37,435 nucleotides of DNA. It comes from Archangium sp. Lineage in GTDB: Bacteria > Myxococcota > Myxococcia > Myxococcales > Myxococcaceae. Position numbers and translations under genes: made by a program. The stretch lies in assembly GCA_016792935.1 (NCBI GenBank), contig JAEUJS010000729.1:1-37435 (forward strand), read 5' to 3'. Below are positions 15,519 to 23,506 of the stretch, one piece after another (position 1 is the stretch's first letter; the number at the start of each line of letters is the position of its first letter). The notes beneath the pieces were generated by a model. That model did not search any database. It worked only from the letters and a program-made list of their open reading frames with translations, and had not been told where the DNA came from.

Positions 15519-17201
15519 ACGCCGGCGTCGTCGCAGGACGAAGACCGCGAGCGCCGCGAGCCCGAGCTGTGCGCCCGTCACCGAACACGACCGCATCATC
15601 GTCATCGGTGTGGGCGCTTCGAGCATCGCCTGGAAGAGGCGCGGCGAGACCGTCTGCGTCGAGGCCTGCTTCACGAGGTTGTCGATGATGACGTCCGACG
15701 GGCCTTCTTCGTGCGCTACCTCGACTCGGAGCGAGGCGGGCAACGTGTCGAGCGAGACGAGCGGCGCGCCGAATTGGCCGTTGGGGTACTCCATGTTCCA
15801 GCCCTGCTCGGTGGTCAGCAAACCGACCTGCGAGAACTGCGTCGGGCACGTGATGCGCATCGTCGCCTGATGCAGGTTGCTCACCGGCGGGAGGCTCGGG
15901 TTGAACGAGAACGCCGGGTCGCGGTTCATGTCCGCCGGAGAGATCGTCGAATACAGCCGCGTGAGCGTGGAGTGCGTCTCGAAGAGCTGCGCGGCGTTGA
16001 TCGATGGAGTCACCACGCGTTCCCACAGCTCCTGCGCCATCTGCTGCGGCTGGTAGTTCGGCGCCGGCGCGGTCGCTTTGTAGAACGCGTAGTTCGCGTA
16101 GAACGTGTCGAGGTTCACGTCCTGCGGCGGCGGAATGTACGCGGCGAGAATCGCCTTCACCGTCGACGGCAGCGAAGACGCGCCGTACGGGTTGAGCGGC
16201 GTCGGGCCCTGGAAGCCCTTCGCCCACAGCAGCGCGATGAAGTCGTCCGGCGTCGGCGCAGCGCTGAAGTCGCTCTGCACGCCGAAGCGGTTGGCGGGCA
16301 GCAGCAGGTTCTTCACCGCGCTCCCGCTGCCGGAATATTCGGTGACGAAGGTGTGGCGTCCAGGCGCTTCTCCGACGGCGCGGATGATGACGTCGTTGTA
16401 GTTCGCGCCACCGCGCACCCAATCGATGGCGGCGTCGTTGATCAACGTGTGGTGGTAGTTGCGCGGAATGGCGCGGCCGTCGCCGAGCATCCACACCTGC
16501 ACGCCCATGTTCTCCTGCGCGCCCGTCGCGGTGAGGGTGATGGGAATCACGCCGAAGTCGCTCTGGTAGCGCAGCACCACGGGCTGCAAATCACCGGTCG
16601 ATTTTCCCGGGCGCAGCTTGAGCGCGAGGAAGTAGCCGCCCTCGTGAATGTACGGCGTCACCGCGTCATCGGTGCCGGTGGGAACGAAGTAGCGATTCGC
16701 GGCGAGCCAATCGAGCATGTCGGTCTTCGAGTCTGCGTGGAGGACGGCGTAGTCGTACGGACCCACCGAGCTCTCGACGACCAACACCGGAGGCCCCGAC
16801 CCCGCATCCTGGCTCCCGCCTCCGGCTCCTCCACCTGATGCCGCGCCACCACCTGTCGCTCCTCCGCCTGTTGCGAAACCGAACTGGCAGCTCGAATCAC
16901 GCACCACCGACATCTGGTACCGGGGCTGCGTCGCCGTGAGCAGCCGCGCGAAGAGCTCGTCATTTCCCAGCTCGAGCGTCGGCACCGACGGCAACGGGAG
17001 CAGCCAACCGAAGTCGGCATCGCCACCCGAGAACTGCACCTGGATGTGCGCGGTGACCTGACCGTCTTTCACCGCGAAGAGGATGCGCTCGCCCGCCTGC
17101 ACGACCGGAACCGTGGGGTTGGGAGGGGTGAAACAGCCACAAGCTTCGGCACGTTGCGCTGCGAGGGCAGACGCGAGGGCGATGAGCAGAGCGATGCGCA
17201 T
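15516..17201 (-). CDS. DUF2330 surface protein with MYXO-CTERM-like tail
   Basis: A 561-residue secreted protein. The signal peptide (MRIALLIALASALAAQRAEA) is followed by CGCFTPPNPTVPVVQAGERI and FGWLLPLPSVPTLELGNDELF, hallmark segments of DUF2330. A short Gly/Ala linker (GGGATGGGAASGGGAGGGS) interrupts the N-terminal part around residue 120. The C-terminus has a Cys (MMRSCSVTG), one hydrophobic helix (LGLAALAVFVL) and an Arg cluster RRRRR, as in MYXO-CTERM sorting signals that direct processed proteins to the outer surface. It follows the lipoprotein gene by 39 bases on the same strand and is probably cotranscribed. The molecular role of DUF2330 is unknown. Confidence 0.9.
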   Translation of the reverse strand: MRIALLIALASALAAQRAEACGCFTPPNPTVPVVQAGERILFAVKDGQVTAHIQVQFSGGDADFGWLLPLPSVPTLELGNDELFARLLTATQPRYQMSVVRDSSCQFGFATGGGATGGGAASGGGAGGGSQDAGSGPPVLVVESSVGPYDYAVLHADSKTDMLDWLAANRYFVPTGTDDAVTPYIHEGGYFLALKLRPGKSTGDLQPVVLRYQSDFGVIPITLTATGAQENMGVQVWMLGDGRAIPRNYHHTLINDAAIDWVRGGANYNDVIIRAVGEAPGRHTFVTEYSGSGSAVKNLLLPANRFGVQSDFSAAPTPDDFIALLWAKGFQGPTPLNPYGASSLPSTVKAILAAYIPPPQDVNLDTFYANYAFYKATAPAPNYQPQQMAQELWERVVTPSINAAQLFETHSTLTRLYSTISPADMNRDPAFSFNPSLPPVSNLHQATMRITCPTQFSQVGLLTTEQGWNMEYPNGQFGAPLVSLDTLPASLRVEVAHEEGPSDVIIDNLVKQASTQTVSPRLFQAMLEAPTPMTMMRSCSVTGAQLGLAALAVFVLRRRRR

Positions 17202-17240
17202 GCGGCTTCGACACCCGCACCGCGATCACTGGGACATGGT

Positions 17241-18740
17241 CTACCGAACGAGCGGAAACGGCGGAGGCGCAGGCGGTGACGCGCCTTCTTCAGCCGCGAG
17301 CCACTCGACGAAACAGGGCTCCCATTTCTGGTTGAACCGCGCGTGGTCGACGAAGCGCGCGGTGATTTCAGCCGCCGATTTCTTTCGCAGCTCGGTGCAG
17401 CTCTTCGTCGCCGCGAACGCGTGCATGTTCACGCACGCCGCGACGATCTGCTCATAGGAACGCGTCAGCTCACGCGGCACCGAATCGACATCGTCGGCGT
17501 TCACGGTGAACAAGCTCGTCTTGTCTGCGCACTGCACGCTCAACGACGCCATCACGCTCTGGGCACGCATCGACTTTTCGAGCTCGAAGGTGCGCATGAT
17601 GTCGTCCGCTTCGCTCCCCAACGGCGTCGCCCCAGGGGGCTTTGCTTTCTGATTCGGCGCGGAAGGCTTCTTCGTCTCGCAGCGCACCGAGAGCGTGCCG
17701 CTGATTCCTGCGGGCGGAGCCGGGAGCGCGGGCTGCTCGCCTTCACACCGCCAGCGCACGCTCTGCCACTTTCCGGACAGCGGCGTCGCCTCGACGGTCG
17801 TGCCACCAAAGACCGCGGAGAGTTGTGAGTGCAGCCACGCCGCATCAACCGTCGAAGCGAGCGCGCGCGCACGCACGAGGTGATGGCTCTGCGCCTGCGC
17901 GCGCAACCGCTCGACCTCAGCGCGGTAACTTTCGAGCACGGCGAACGGCGTCGCGAGCTCCGCCGCGAGCGCGGAGTGGCCGGCCTTCACTTCTCGGTCG
18001 ACCTTCTGCCACTGCACCACGCGCACGGCCTCGAGCCGCAGCTGCACTTCGGTGCGCGTGCCGGAAATTCCCGGGGGCAGCAGCGCGAGAATCTTCGCCA
18101 GGCCCTTCGCTTCCTTCGCGGGGTCGTTGCGATCGAGTGAGTCGAAGCACGCGCGCGCGGGCCTGGTGACGTCGGCGCCTTCGTTCGCGACGCAGGCCAA
18201 TTGCTCACATGGCGTCGGCGCGTCGCACATCGTCTCGGGGCCCGTCGGCTCGGGGCCCACTCGCGAGGGACCGTCGACTGCGAGTCCCTTCATCGCTTCG
18301 TCATCGCGCTTCTCGCTTCCCGGAGTGGCTTTCTCTCGCGCGACGCGCTGCCGTGCCTCGGCGAGGAGCGGCTTGAGCTGTGCGCTCTCCGGCCCGAGCG
18401 CGTCGACGACGATGCGGTCGAGCTCTTCGGGCTCGTAGGTGCGGGTGAGCGCGTCGAGCTCGCGTTGCACCGCTTGAATTCCATCGCTCTCACGCAAATC
18501 GCGGAGCACGAGCATCTGGTGCCGCGCGCACTCCCGCCGACCGGAGTTGAGGCGCGCCGATTCCTTCCACAACACGTCGCCGGGTGCCGAGGTGAGGAGC
18601 TGGTCGAGCTCGGCGCGCACCGCGGCGTCGGTCTCGGTGAACGACTCACATTCCTTGAAATTGGAGAGGAGGAAGCTGCGGTTCGCGCACGCGCTGAGCA
18701 TCGCGAGGCAGAGGAGGCTGGCGCGGTACACTGGGCGCAT
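17241..18740 (-). CDS. Lipoprotein of unknown function
   Basis: From ATG 18740 the product is ~499 residues with a lipobox (LCLAMLSAC). The frame extends to 18941, but that extra part is antisense to the divergent gene and lacks a signal. The body is helical and Glu/Arg-rich with several Cys (CERHQ-type and CDAPTPCEQLAC segments), then a beta region WQSVRWRCEGE and an Ala/Lys-rich end. A 30-base dispersed repeat (17617-17646) is read here as part of an insertion KAKPPGATPLG. No family is recognised. The start codon overlaps that of the divergent Cys-rich gene. The DUF2330 gene follows. Confidence 0.75.
   Translation of the reverse strand: MRPVYRASLLCLAMLSACANRSFLLSNFKECESFTETDAAVRAELDQLLTSAPGDVLWKESARLNSGRRECARHQMLVLRDLRESDGIQAVQRELDALTRTYEPEELDRIVVDALGPESAQLKPLLAEARQRVAREKATPGSEKRDDEAMKGLAVDGPSRVGPEPTGPETMCDAPTPCEQLACVANEGADVTRPARACFDSLDRNDPAKEAKGLAKILALLPPGISGTRTEVQLRLEAVRVVQWQKVDREVKAGHSALAAELATPFAVLESYRAEVERLRAQAQSHHLVRARALASTVDAAWLHSQLSAVFGGTTVEATPLSGKWQSVRWRCEGEQPALPAPPAGISGTLSVRCETKKPSAPNQKAKPPGATPLGSEADDIMRTFELEKSMRAQSVMASLSVQCADKTSLFTVNADDVDSVPRELTRSYEQIVAACVNMHAFAATKSCTELRKKSAAEITARFVDHARFNQKWEPCFVEWLAAEEGASPPAPPPFPLVR
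17617..17646 (-). repeat. 30-base dispersed repeat within a coding region (copy 1)
   Basis: It matches 28064-28093 at 29 of 30 bases; positions 17622-17646 are identical to 28069-28093. The core GTCGCCCCAGGGGGCTTTG is near-palindromic (GCCCC/GGGGC). This copy lies in the lipoprotein gene in antisense orientation. Confidence 0.8.
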
Positions 18741-19251
18741 GATCGCACTTCTGGTGACGATGCTCCTCACTGCTGATCCAGCGACGTGCTCGGCCGACGC
18801 GGATTGCGTGCTGAAGGTCGGCTGTGAGTGCAGCTGCTGCCCCAACATCTCGAAGTCGATGACGAAGGCGCAGGCCGACGCCGTGACGAAGCGTTGCGCG
18901 ACGCTCGGAGAATGCGGTTCCCCGAAGCCGTGCCCCGACATGGTGTGCCCGGAGGAAGTTCAGGGCGCGAAGGCGGTGTGCAAGGCCGGCGCGTGCGTGA
19001 AGGTGTCTCCGCCTGCGCCCGAGTGCAAAGAGGACTCGGACTGCACGATGGCGCACGACTGCACGTGCGAGTGTTGTCCCGCTCCGTACGAAGCGATGAC
19101 GAAGAAGAAAGCCAACGAGCTGCGCATGAAATGTTCGCGCCTCGGTCCGTGCGGGAGAGATCCTGAGATGTGCGCGGGCGTGAAGTGTTCGACGAGCAAC
19201 GCCGGCACAGCGACGTGCCGCGAAGGCAAGTGCGCGCGCGGAGGAAGGTAG
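18739..19251 (+). CDS. Small secreted Cys-rich protein with internal duplication
   Basis: A 170-residue protein with a short signal-like N-terminus (MIALLVTMLLTADPA). The mature part is two copies of a ~70-residue module: CSADADCVLKVGCECSCCP...MTKAQADAVTKRCATLGECG, and CKEDSDCTMAHDCTCECCP...MTKKKANELRMKCSRLGPCG (quoted in parts). Each module has about a dozen Cys in equal spacing and should be disulfide-rich. I recognise no named family; it has the look of myxobacterial Cys-motif secreted proteins. ATG 18739 overlaps the divergent lipoprotein ATG by two bases. Confidence 0.75.
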   Translation: MIALLVTMLLTADPATCSADADCVLKVGCECSCCPNISKSMTKAQADAVTKRCATLGECGSPKPCPDMVCPEEVQGAKAVCKAGACVKVSPPAPECKEDSDCTMAHDCTCECCPAPYEAMTKKKANELRMKCSRLGPCGRDPEMCAGVKCSTSNAGTATCREGKCARGGR

Positions 19252-20970
19252 TCAGGGCAACGGCTGCGAGCCACGCGACGGAGCGGAGACCATCGTCGGC
19301 CACCCATTCGCGAACTCGACGCGATCGACGAGCACCACGCGACCGGGTGCTTGCCCAACCATGCCCGCGTGCCACGAGTGGTACACGTGCACCCACGCGC
19401 CGCTCGGTCCACGCACCACGGAGCCGTGACCAGGCCCGGCCCACGCACCGCGCGTCACGAGGATCGGATCTCCGTGTTTGGTGAAGGGGCCCGTCGGTGA
19501 CGTCGAGCGCGCGACGCCGATCGCGTACGCGGTCGAGGCGTAGCCGTTGGCGGAATAGAACAAGTAGTAGAAGCCACCCTCGAAGATCATCCACGGCGCT
19601 TCGATGACGTTGCCTTCCCAGCCGAGCGTGTTCGTCAGAAGCGTCGTCGGACTTCCGGTGAGCGAGAGACCGTCGGCGCTCAGCGGCTGAATGCGAATCG
19701 GCGTGGTTTGTCCCACCGCGTTTCCGTCGGGTTTCCACAGCAGGTAGTTCTGTCCGTTCGGTGCGCGGAAGAAGTGCACGTCGATGACGCCGGGAGAGCC
19801 GGTCTGCACGAGTGGACTTGCGCGCGGCGTGTACGGGCCTGCGGGGTTGGTGGCGGTGGCGGCTCCGATGGCGAAGACGCCGTTGGTGTGACGCGCGGAG
19901 AAGTACGCGATGTACGTCGAGCCGACCTTGTGCAGCTCCGGCGCCCAGAAGTCACTCGCAGCCCACGTCGGGAGATTGCCCGACGTGAGGACGTGACCAC
20001 GCGAGGTCCAGTTCACGAGATCGGTCGAGCTGCGCAGCGGGTACTTGTTCGCGCCGCCGCCGGTGCACGCCATGTAATAGGTGTCGCCGTCTTGCAGCAC
20101 GCCGGGGTCGGGGCAGTCGACGGGCAGCACGGCGTTCGCGTACAGCCCGCCGCATTGCGAGTAGCGCAGTGAGAGTTCGCACGCGCCGCTCGCGTTGAAG
20201 GTTGGCGTCCAACCGTTGCTCAAGACCGCGGTGGCTCCGCGGCAGTTGCCGTCCCAGGTCACGGCGGCGTTCACGTCGTCGAAGTCGTTCGGATGATTCG
20301 GAGCGCGCAGCCACGTGTCGCCGTAGCTGATGCGCGTGGTGCACTGCGCGGGCGGAGCGCTGGGGCACGCGCCAGATTGATCGAGCGCGATGACGCAGCT
20401 GCTGCGACCCTGGAAGTAGGGCTGCCAGCCGTTGCTCAGCGTCGCGAACGAGTTGCCGGAAGAGTCCTGCGTGCAGGAGCCGTCCCACGTCACCTGGCCG
20501 TTCACGTCGTCGTAGTCGTTGGGATGATTCGGAGCGCGTAGCCACGACTCGCCGTACGTGATTCGCGTTCGGCACGGAGGAGGTGCTCCGCCACCGCCAG
20601 TCGTGCCGCCTCCAGTTGCTGCACCGCCGCCAGTTGCGCCACCGCCAGCTGCGCCGCCACCAGTCGCACCTCCGCCGCCAGTCGCACCTCCGCCAGTCGC
20701 ACCTCCGCCACCAGTCGCACCTCCGCCACCAGTCGCACCTCCGCCAGTCGCGCCACCGCCAGTTGCGCCGCCGCCAGTTGCGCCGCCGCCGCCAGTCGCA
20801 GCACCGCCGCCGAGCGGATCGCCGCCGCCAGTCGGCTCTCCGCCGCCGGTCGCGACGCCTCCTTCGCTTCCTCCCGTGGCGCTCGAGCCACCGCCTCCGC
20901 CTTGCGGATTCTCGATTCCCATCGGCGCACCGCACGCCGTGATCAGCAGCACCAGCAGCACTCGCTTCAT
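19252..20970 (-). CDS. GH43-family glycoside hydrolase lipoprotein with two binding-like modules
   Basis: A 572-residue lipoprotein (lipobox LLITAC). A ~105-residue GGGATGG linker is followed by two ~65-residue repeats (C.TRI.YG..WLRAPNHPND.DDVN..VTWDG.C; residues ~133-200 and ~210-272), probably carbohydrate-binding or accessory modules. The GH43 five-bladed propeller (~280-572) has likely base Asp288 (CPDPG), pKa Asp397 (VIDVHFF) and acid Glu457 (IEAPW), plus FWAPE and GHGSVV motifs. This predicts hydrolysis of arabinan, xylan side chains or similar plant polysaccharides at the cell surface, inverting mechanism. It is divergent from the DUF4178 gene. Confidence 0.9.
   Translation of the reverse strand: MKRVLLVLLITACGAPMGIENPQGGGGGSSATGGSEGGVATGGGEPTGGGDPLGGGAATGGGGATGGGATGGGATGGGATGGGGATGGGGATGGGATGGGGATGGGAAGGGATGGGAATGGGTTGGGGAPPPCRTRITYGESWLRAPNHPNDYDDVNGQVTWDGSCTQDSSGNSFATLSNGWQPYFQGRSSCVIALDQSGACPSAPPAQCTTRISYGDTWLRAPNHPNDFDDVNAAVTWDGNCRGATAVLSNGWTPTFNASGACELSLRYSQCGGLYANAVLPVDCPDPGVLQDGDTYYMACTGGGANKYPLRSSTDLVNWTSRGHVLTSGNLPTWAASDFWAPELHKVGSTYIAYFSARHTNGVFAIGAATATNPAGPYTPRASPLVQTGSPGVIDVHFFRAPNGQNYLLWKPDGNAVGQTTPIRIQPLSADGLSLTGSPTTLLTNTLGWEGNVIEAPWMIFEGGFYYLFYSANGYASTAYAIGVARSTSPTGPFTKHGDPILVTRGAWAGPGHGSVVRGPSGAWVHVYHSWHAGMVGQAPGRVVLVDRVEFANGWPTMVSAPSRGSQPLP
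20574..20880 (-). repeat. Degenerate tandem repeat encoding the Gly-rich linker of the GH43 protein
   Basis: About 300 bases of GCCACCGCCAGTTGCG / CCTCCGCCAGTCGCAC-type units, read on the minus strand as GGGATGG and GGGAAGGG-like peptides. Short exact repeats occur, such as CCACCAGTCGCACCTCCG. Confidence 0.85.
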
Positions 20971-21071
20971 GTCTTCGTCTTACGAGGATCGCTCGCGCGT
21001 CCGCTCTTCAGCTCCGTGACGATGACGCCTTCGCGTGACACCGGATACCAACGTGCTGAACTGCCGCGGCG

Positions 21072-23081
21072 ATGAAGGTCGGTGACTGTCCCTCCTGCGG
21101 AGCGCCCGTCGAGTTCAGGCCCGGCGCCGGTCAGGTGAAGGTCTGCGACCACTGCAACACCGTCGTCGTCCGCGGAGAGGTGAAGCTCGAGAAGATCGGA
21201 AAGGTCGCCGAGCTCCTCGACCTGCAGTCACCGCTCAGCATCGGCGTGCAGGGCACGTACTCCGGCAACACGTTCACCGTCGCCGGCCGCGTGCAGAAGT
21301 CGAATCAGACCGGCGTGTGGGACGAGTGGTTCCTCGCCTTCGACGACGAGCGCATCGCGTGGCTCGCCGAGTCCGAAGGCGACTGGAAGCTGCTCTTTCC
21401 CATCGAAGGTGTGACGGCGCCGAGCCCTACGACGCTCGCTCCACTCGCGAGCTTCACGTTGCGCGATCGCACCTTCGTCGTCGAAGAATCGAACACCGCG
21501 TTCACGACGAGCGCGCAGGGCCAGCTCCCGGCGTTCAACACGCATCACCACTTCGTCGACGCCACGGGGCCGAAGGGCACCTTCTGCACGCTCGATGAAG
21601 CCGAAGAGAAGGTCACCGACCGCGCGGTCGATCGCAGCAAGAACGTCGAAGCGTTCATTGGCACCTTCGTCACGCTCCGCGAGCTCGGCATCGATTCGTC
21701 GCAGCTGCAGCCGACGCCGAAGCGTGAGTCGCTCAAGCAAGCGCGCTGCACGCAATGCAACGGTCCGCTCGATCTCAAAGCGCCCGACGCGACGAAGCGC
21801 GTCGCGTGTCCGTACTGCGCGGCACTCATCAAAGTCGAAGGCGGCCAGCTCGAGTTCCTCGAGATGTTGCAGAAGCCTCCGTTCGATCCGCGCATTCCGC
21901 TCGGAGCCGTCGGCAAGATGCACGACCCGACACTCGCGACGACGCCGACCAGCGCTCCCCCGGAGTGGACGTGCATCGCGTTCCTGGTGCGCAGCTGTGA
22001 GGTCGAGAGCATCCGCTACCCGTGGGACGAGTATCTGTTGTGGAACGCCACGCTCGGCTTCCGCTGGCTGATGCACTCCAACGGACATTGGACGTGGCTC
22101 ACTCCAGTCGCCGCCGGAGAGCTCGCCATCGAGGGTTCGCTCCCCAGTGGCGTCGCGAAGTACGGCAAGGAATCGTTCCGTCGCTACCAGTCGGTCTTCG
22201 CGAAGACCGAATACGTCAGCGGTGAGTGCTACTGGACGGTGAGCGCCGGTGAAGTCGCGCGCGCCACGGAGTTCATCTCTCCGCCGCGCAGCATCAACGT
22301 CGATCAAACGACGCTCGAAGCGACGTGCACCGTCGGCGTGATGGTGGACAACGCGATGCTCGAGAAGACCTTCGGGCTGCGCAGCAAACTCAATCCGCCC
22401 GTGGGCATCGCGCCGGCGTTGCCCAACCCGTTCTCTCCGAAGATGAGCGAGGCGTGGACGTGGGCGGGCTTGTGGGGCGGCGCGTTGCTCGTGCTCGCGA
22501 TGGTCTTCTCCGCCATCGGCACGACCGAGAAGTACTTCGACTTCGCGTTCTCGGTGCCGCCCAACGCTCCGTCGGGGAGCGCCGAGGCGCAGCGCTTCAG
22601 CCAGCCTTTCGAGATCAAAGACAGCGTGCCGCTGGAGATCGACATCACCGCGCACAACCTCAACAACAACTGGCTCGGCGTCTCGGTCGATCTCGTGAAC
22701 GAGAAGACCAACGAGGTCATCGCGGTGTACGGCGAGCCCAGCTACTACTCGGGCGTCACCGACGGAGAGAGCTGGTCCGAAGGCAGCCCCAACGCGTCGG
22801 TCACCACCGACGTCGTCGAGAAGGGCACGTACGTGATGCGCGTGACGCCGTCGTACGAGAGCGGTCGCTCGTCGGACTACACGGTGAGGGTGAGCGCCGA
22901 CGATGGAGCGGGCTTCGCATGTCCGTTCCTCATCATGCTGATGCTGCTCGCGCCGGCGATCTACTTCACGTTGCGCGCGAACTCCTTCGAGACGCAGAAG
23001 TGGAACGACGCGGTGTTCCAGCCGATGCCCGGTCAGAGCACCTTCCCATACGCGAAGAATGACGATGACGATGACGACTGA
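21072..23081 (+). CDS. DUF4178 membrane protein with two zinc ribbons
   Basis: A 669-residue protein. Zinc-ribbon Cys pairs open it (CPSCG at 6-10 and CDHC at ~30), followed by a DUF4178-like domain with SIGVQGTYSGNTFTVAGRVQ and WDEWFLAFDDERIAWLAE. A second ribbon (CTQCNGPLDL...CPYCAALIKVEGG) and second DUF4178 copy (YPWDEYLLWNATLGFRWLM) follow. After them are a membrane helix (WGGALLVLAMVFSAI), a beta-rich extracytoplasmic part, a final helix, and an acidic poly-Asp tail. In other genomes DUF4178 sits with DUF350 proteins and polyamine or spermidine-synthase genes, and a membrane-associated stress role has been proposed; that pathway is not shown here. It heads a probable operon with the next three genes. 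Its stop is in TGATCAG. Confidence 0.87.
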   Translation: MKVGDCPSCGAPVEFRPGAGQVKVCDHCNTVVVRGEVKLEKIGKVAELLDLQSPLSIGVQGTYSGNTFTVAGRVQKSNQTGVWDEWFLAFDDERIAWLAESEGDWKLLFPIEGVTAPSPTTLAPLASFTLRDRTFVVEESNTAFTTSAQGQLPAFNTHHHFVDATGPKGTFCTLDEAEEKVTDRAVDRSKNVEAFIGTFVTLRELGIDSSQLQPTPKRESLKQARCTQCNGPLDLKAPDATKRVACPYCAALIKVEGGQLEFLEMLQKPPFDPRIPLGAVGKMHDPTLATTPTSAPPEWTCIAFLVRSCEVESIRYPWDEYLLWNATLGFRWLMHSNGHWTWLTPVAAGELAIEGSLPSGVAKYGKESFRRYQSVFAKTEYVSGECYWTVSAGEVARATEFISPPRSINVDQTTLEATCTVGVMVDNAMLEKTFGLRSKLNPPVGIAPALPNPFSPKMSEAWTWAGLWGGALLVLAMVFSAIGTTEKYFDFAFSVPPNAPSGSAEAQRFSQPFEIKDSVPLEIDITAHNLNNNWLGVSVDLVNEKTNEVIAVYGEPSYYSGVTDGESWSEGSPNASVTTDVVEKGTYVMRVTPSYESGRSSDYTVRVSADDGAGFACPFLIMLMLLAPAIYFTLRANSFETQKWNDAVFQPMPGQSTFPYAKNDDDDDD

Positions 23082-23084
23082 TCA

Positions 23085-23091
23085 GAGGAGG
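23085..23091 (+). promoter_or_regulatory. Strong ribosome binding site for the 53-residue ORF
   Basis: GAGGAGG ends five bases before ATG 23097. It is a near-perfect anti-16S match and decides that this small frame is translated. Confidence 0.7.
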
Positions 23092-23096
23092 CGCGC

Positions 23097-23258
23097 ATGA
23101 AGTACTTCGGCGGAATCCTGGTGCTGGCCTACGCGGCGCTGCACGTGATGCACATGGACCGAATGCCCGGCGACGACCGCGGCGAACTTCCGCCCTCGGT
23201 GCGCACTGCGCCCGGAGGCATCTTGAGCTGGCACGACGGCTTCATGGGAGGAAAGTGA
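23097..23258 (+). CDS. 53-residue peptide between DUF4178 and DUF350 genes
   Basis: ATG 23097 to TGA 23256-23258 encodes 53 residues beginning MKYFGGILVLAYAALHV and ending SWHDGFMGGK. The first 17 residues are a single hydrophobic helix or signal anchor; the rest is polar with Pro, Asp and Gly. A strong ribosome binding site and an exact TGATG stop/start overlap with the DUF350 gene support a real gene. No homologous family is recognised. Confidence 0.7.
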   Translation: MKYFGGILVLAYAALHVMHMDRMPGDDRGELPPSVRTAPGGILSWHDGFMGGK

Positions 23259-23479
23259 TGAACACCGACGCACTCATTCGCGGAGCCGTGGCTTCGCTCC
23301 TGTTCTCGGTCATCGGAATTCTCGTCTTCGTCGCGGGCTTCTTCGTGGTCCGCAAGCTGATGCCCTTCGACGTGCACAAGGAGCTCGAGGTCGACCAGAA
23401 CACCGCGGTCGGACTGGTGGTCGCCAGCTTCATTCTCGGCCTCGCCTTCATCGTCGGCATGTCGATTCACGGTGGCTGA
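23258..23479 (+). CDS. DUF350-family membrane protein
   Basis: A 73-residue protein with two membrane helices (VASLLFSVIGILVFVAGFFVV and VGLVVASFILGLAFIVGM). Between them is the KLMPFDVHKELEVDQNTAV segment, the signature of DUF350 (YjfL-like). ATG 23258 overlaps the preceding stop by one base (TGATG), and GGAGGA at 23247-23252 is its ribosome binding site. The family is small-membrane and often linked with DUF4178 genes. Function unknown; a membrane-stress role is conjecture. Confidence 0.88.
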   Translation: MNTDALIRGAVASLLFSVIGILVFVAGFFVVRKLMPFDVHKELEVDQNTAVGLVVASFILGLAFIVGMSIHGG

Positions 23480-23506
23480 AGCGCCCGCAACTTTCCGCGC
23501 GGGCCT

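Noticed and set aside
20574..20880. CRISPR-like repetitive appearance of the GCC-rich tract
   Set aside because: Units are short and degenerate with no spacers, and are read as a Gly-rich protein linker.
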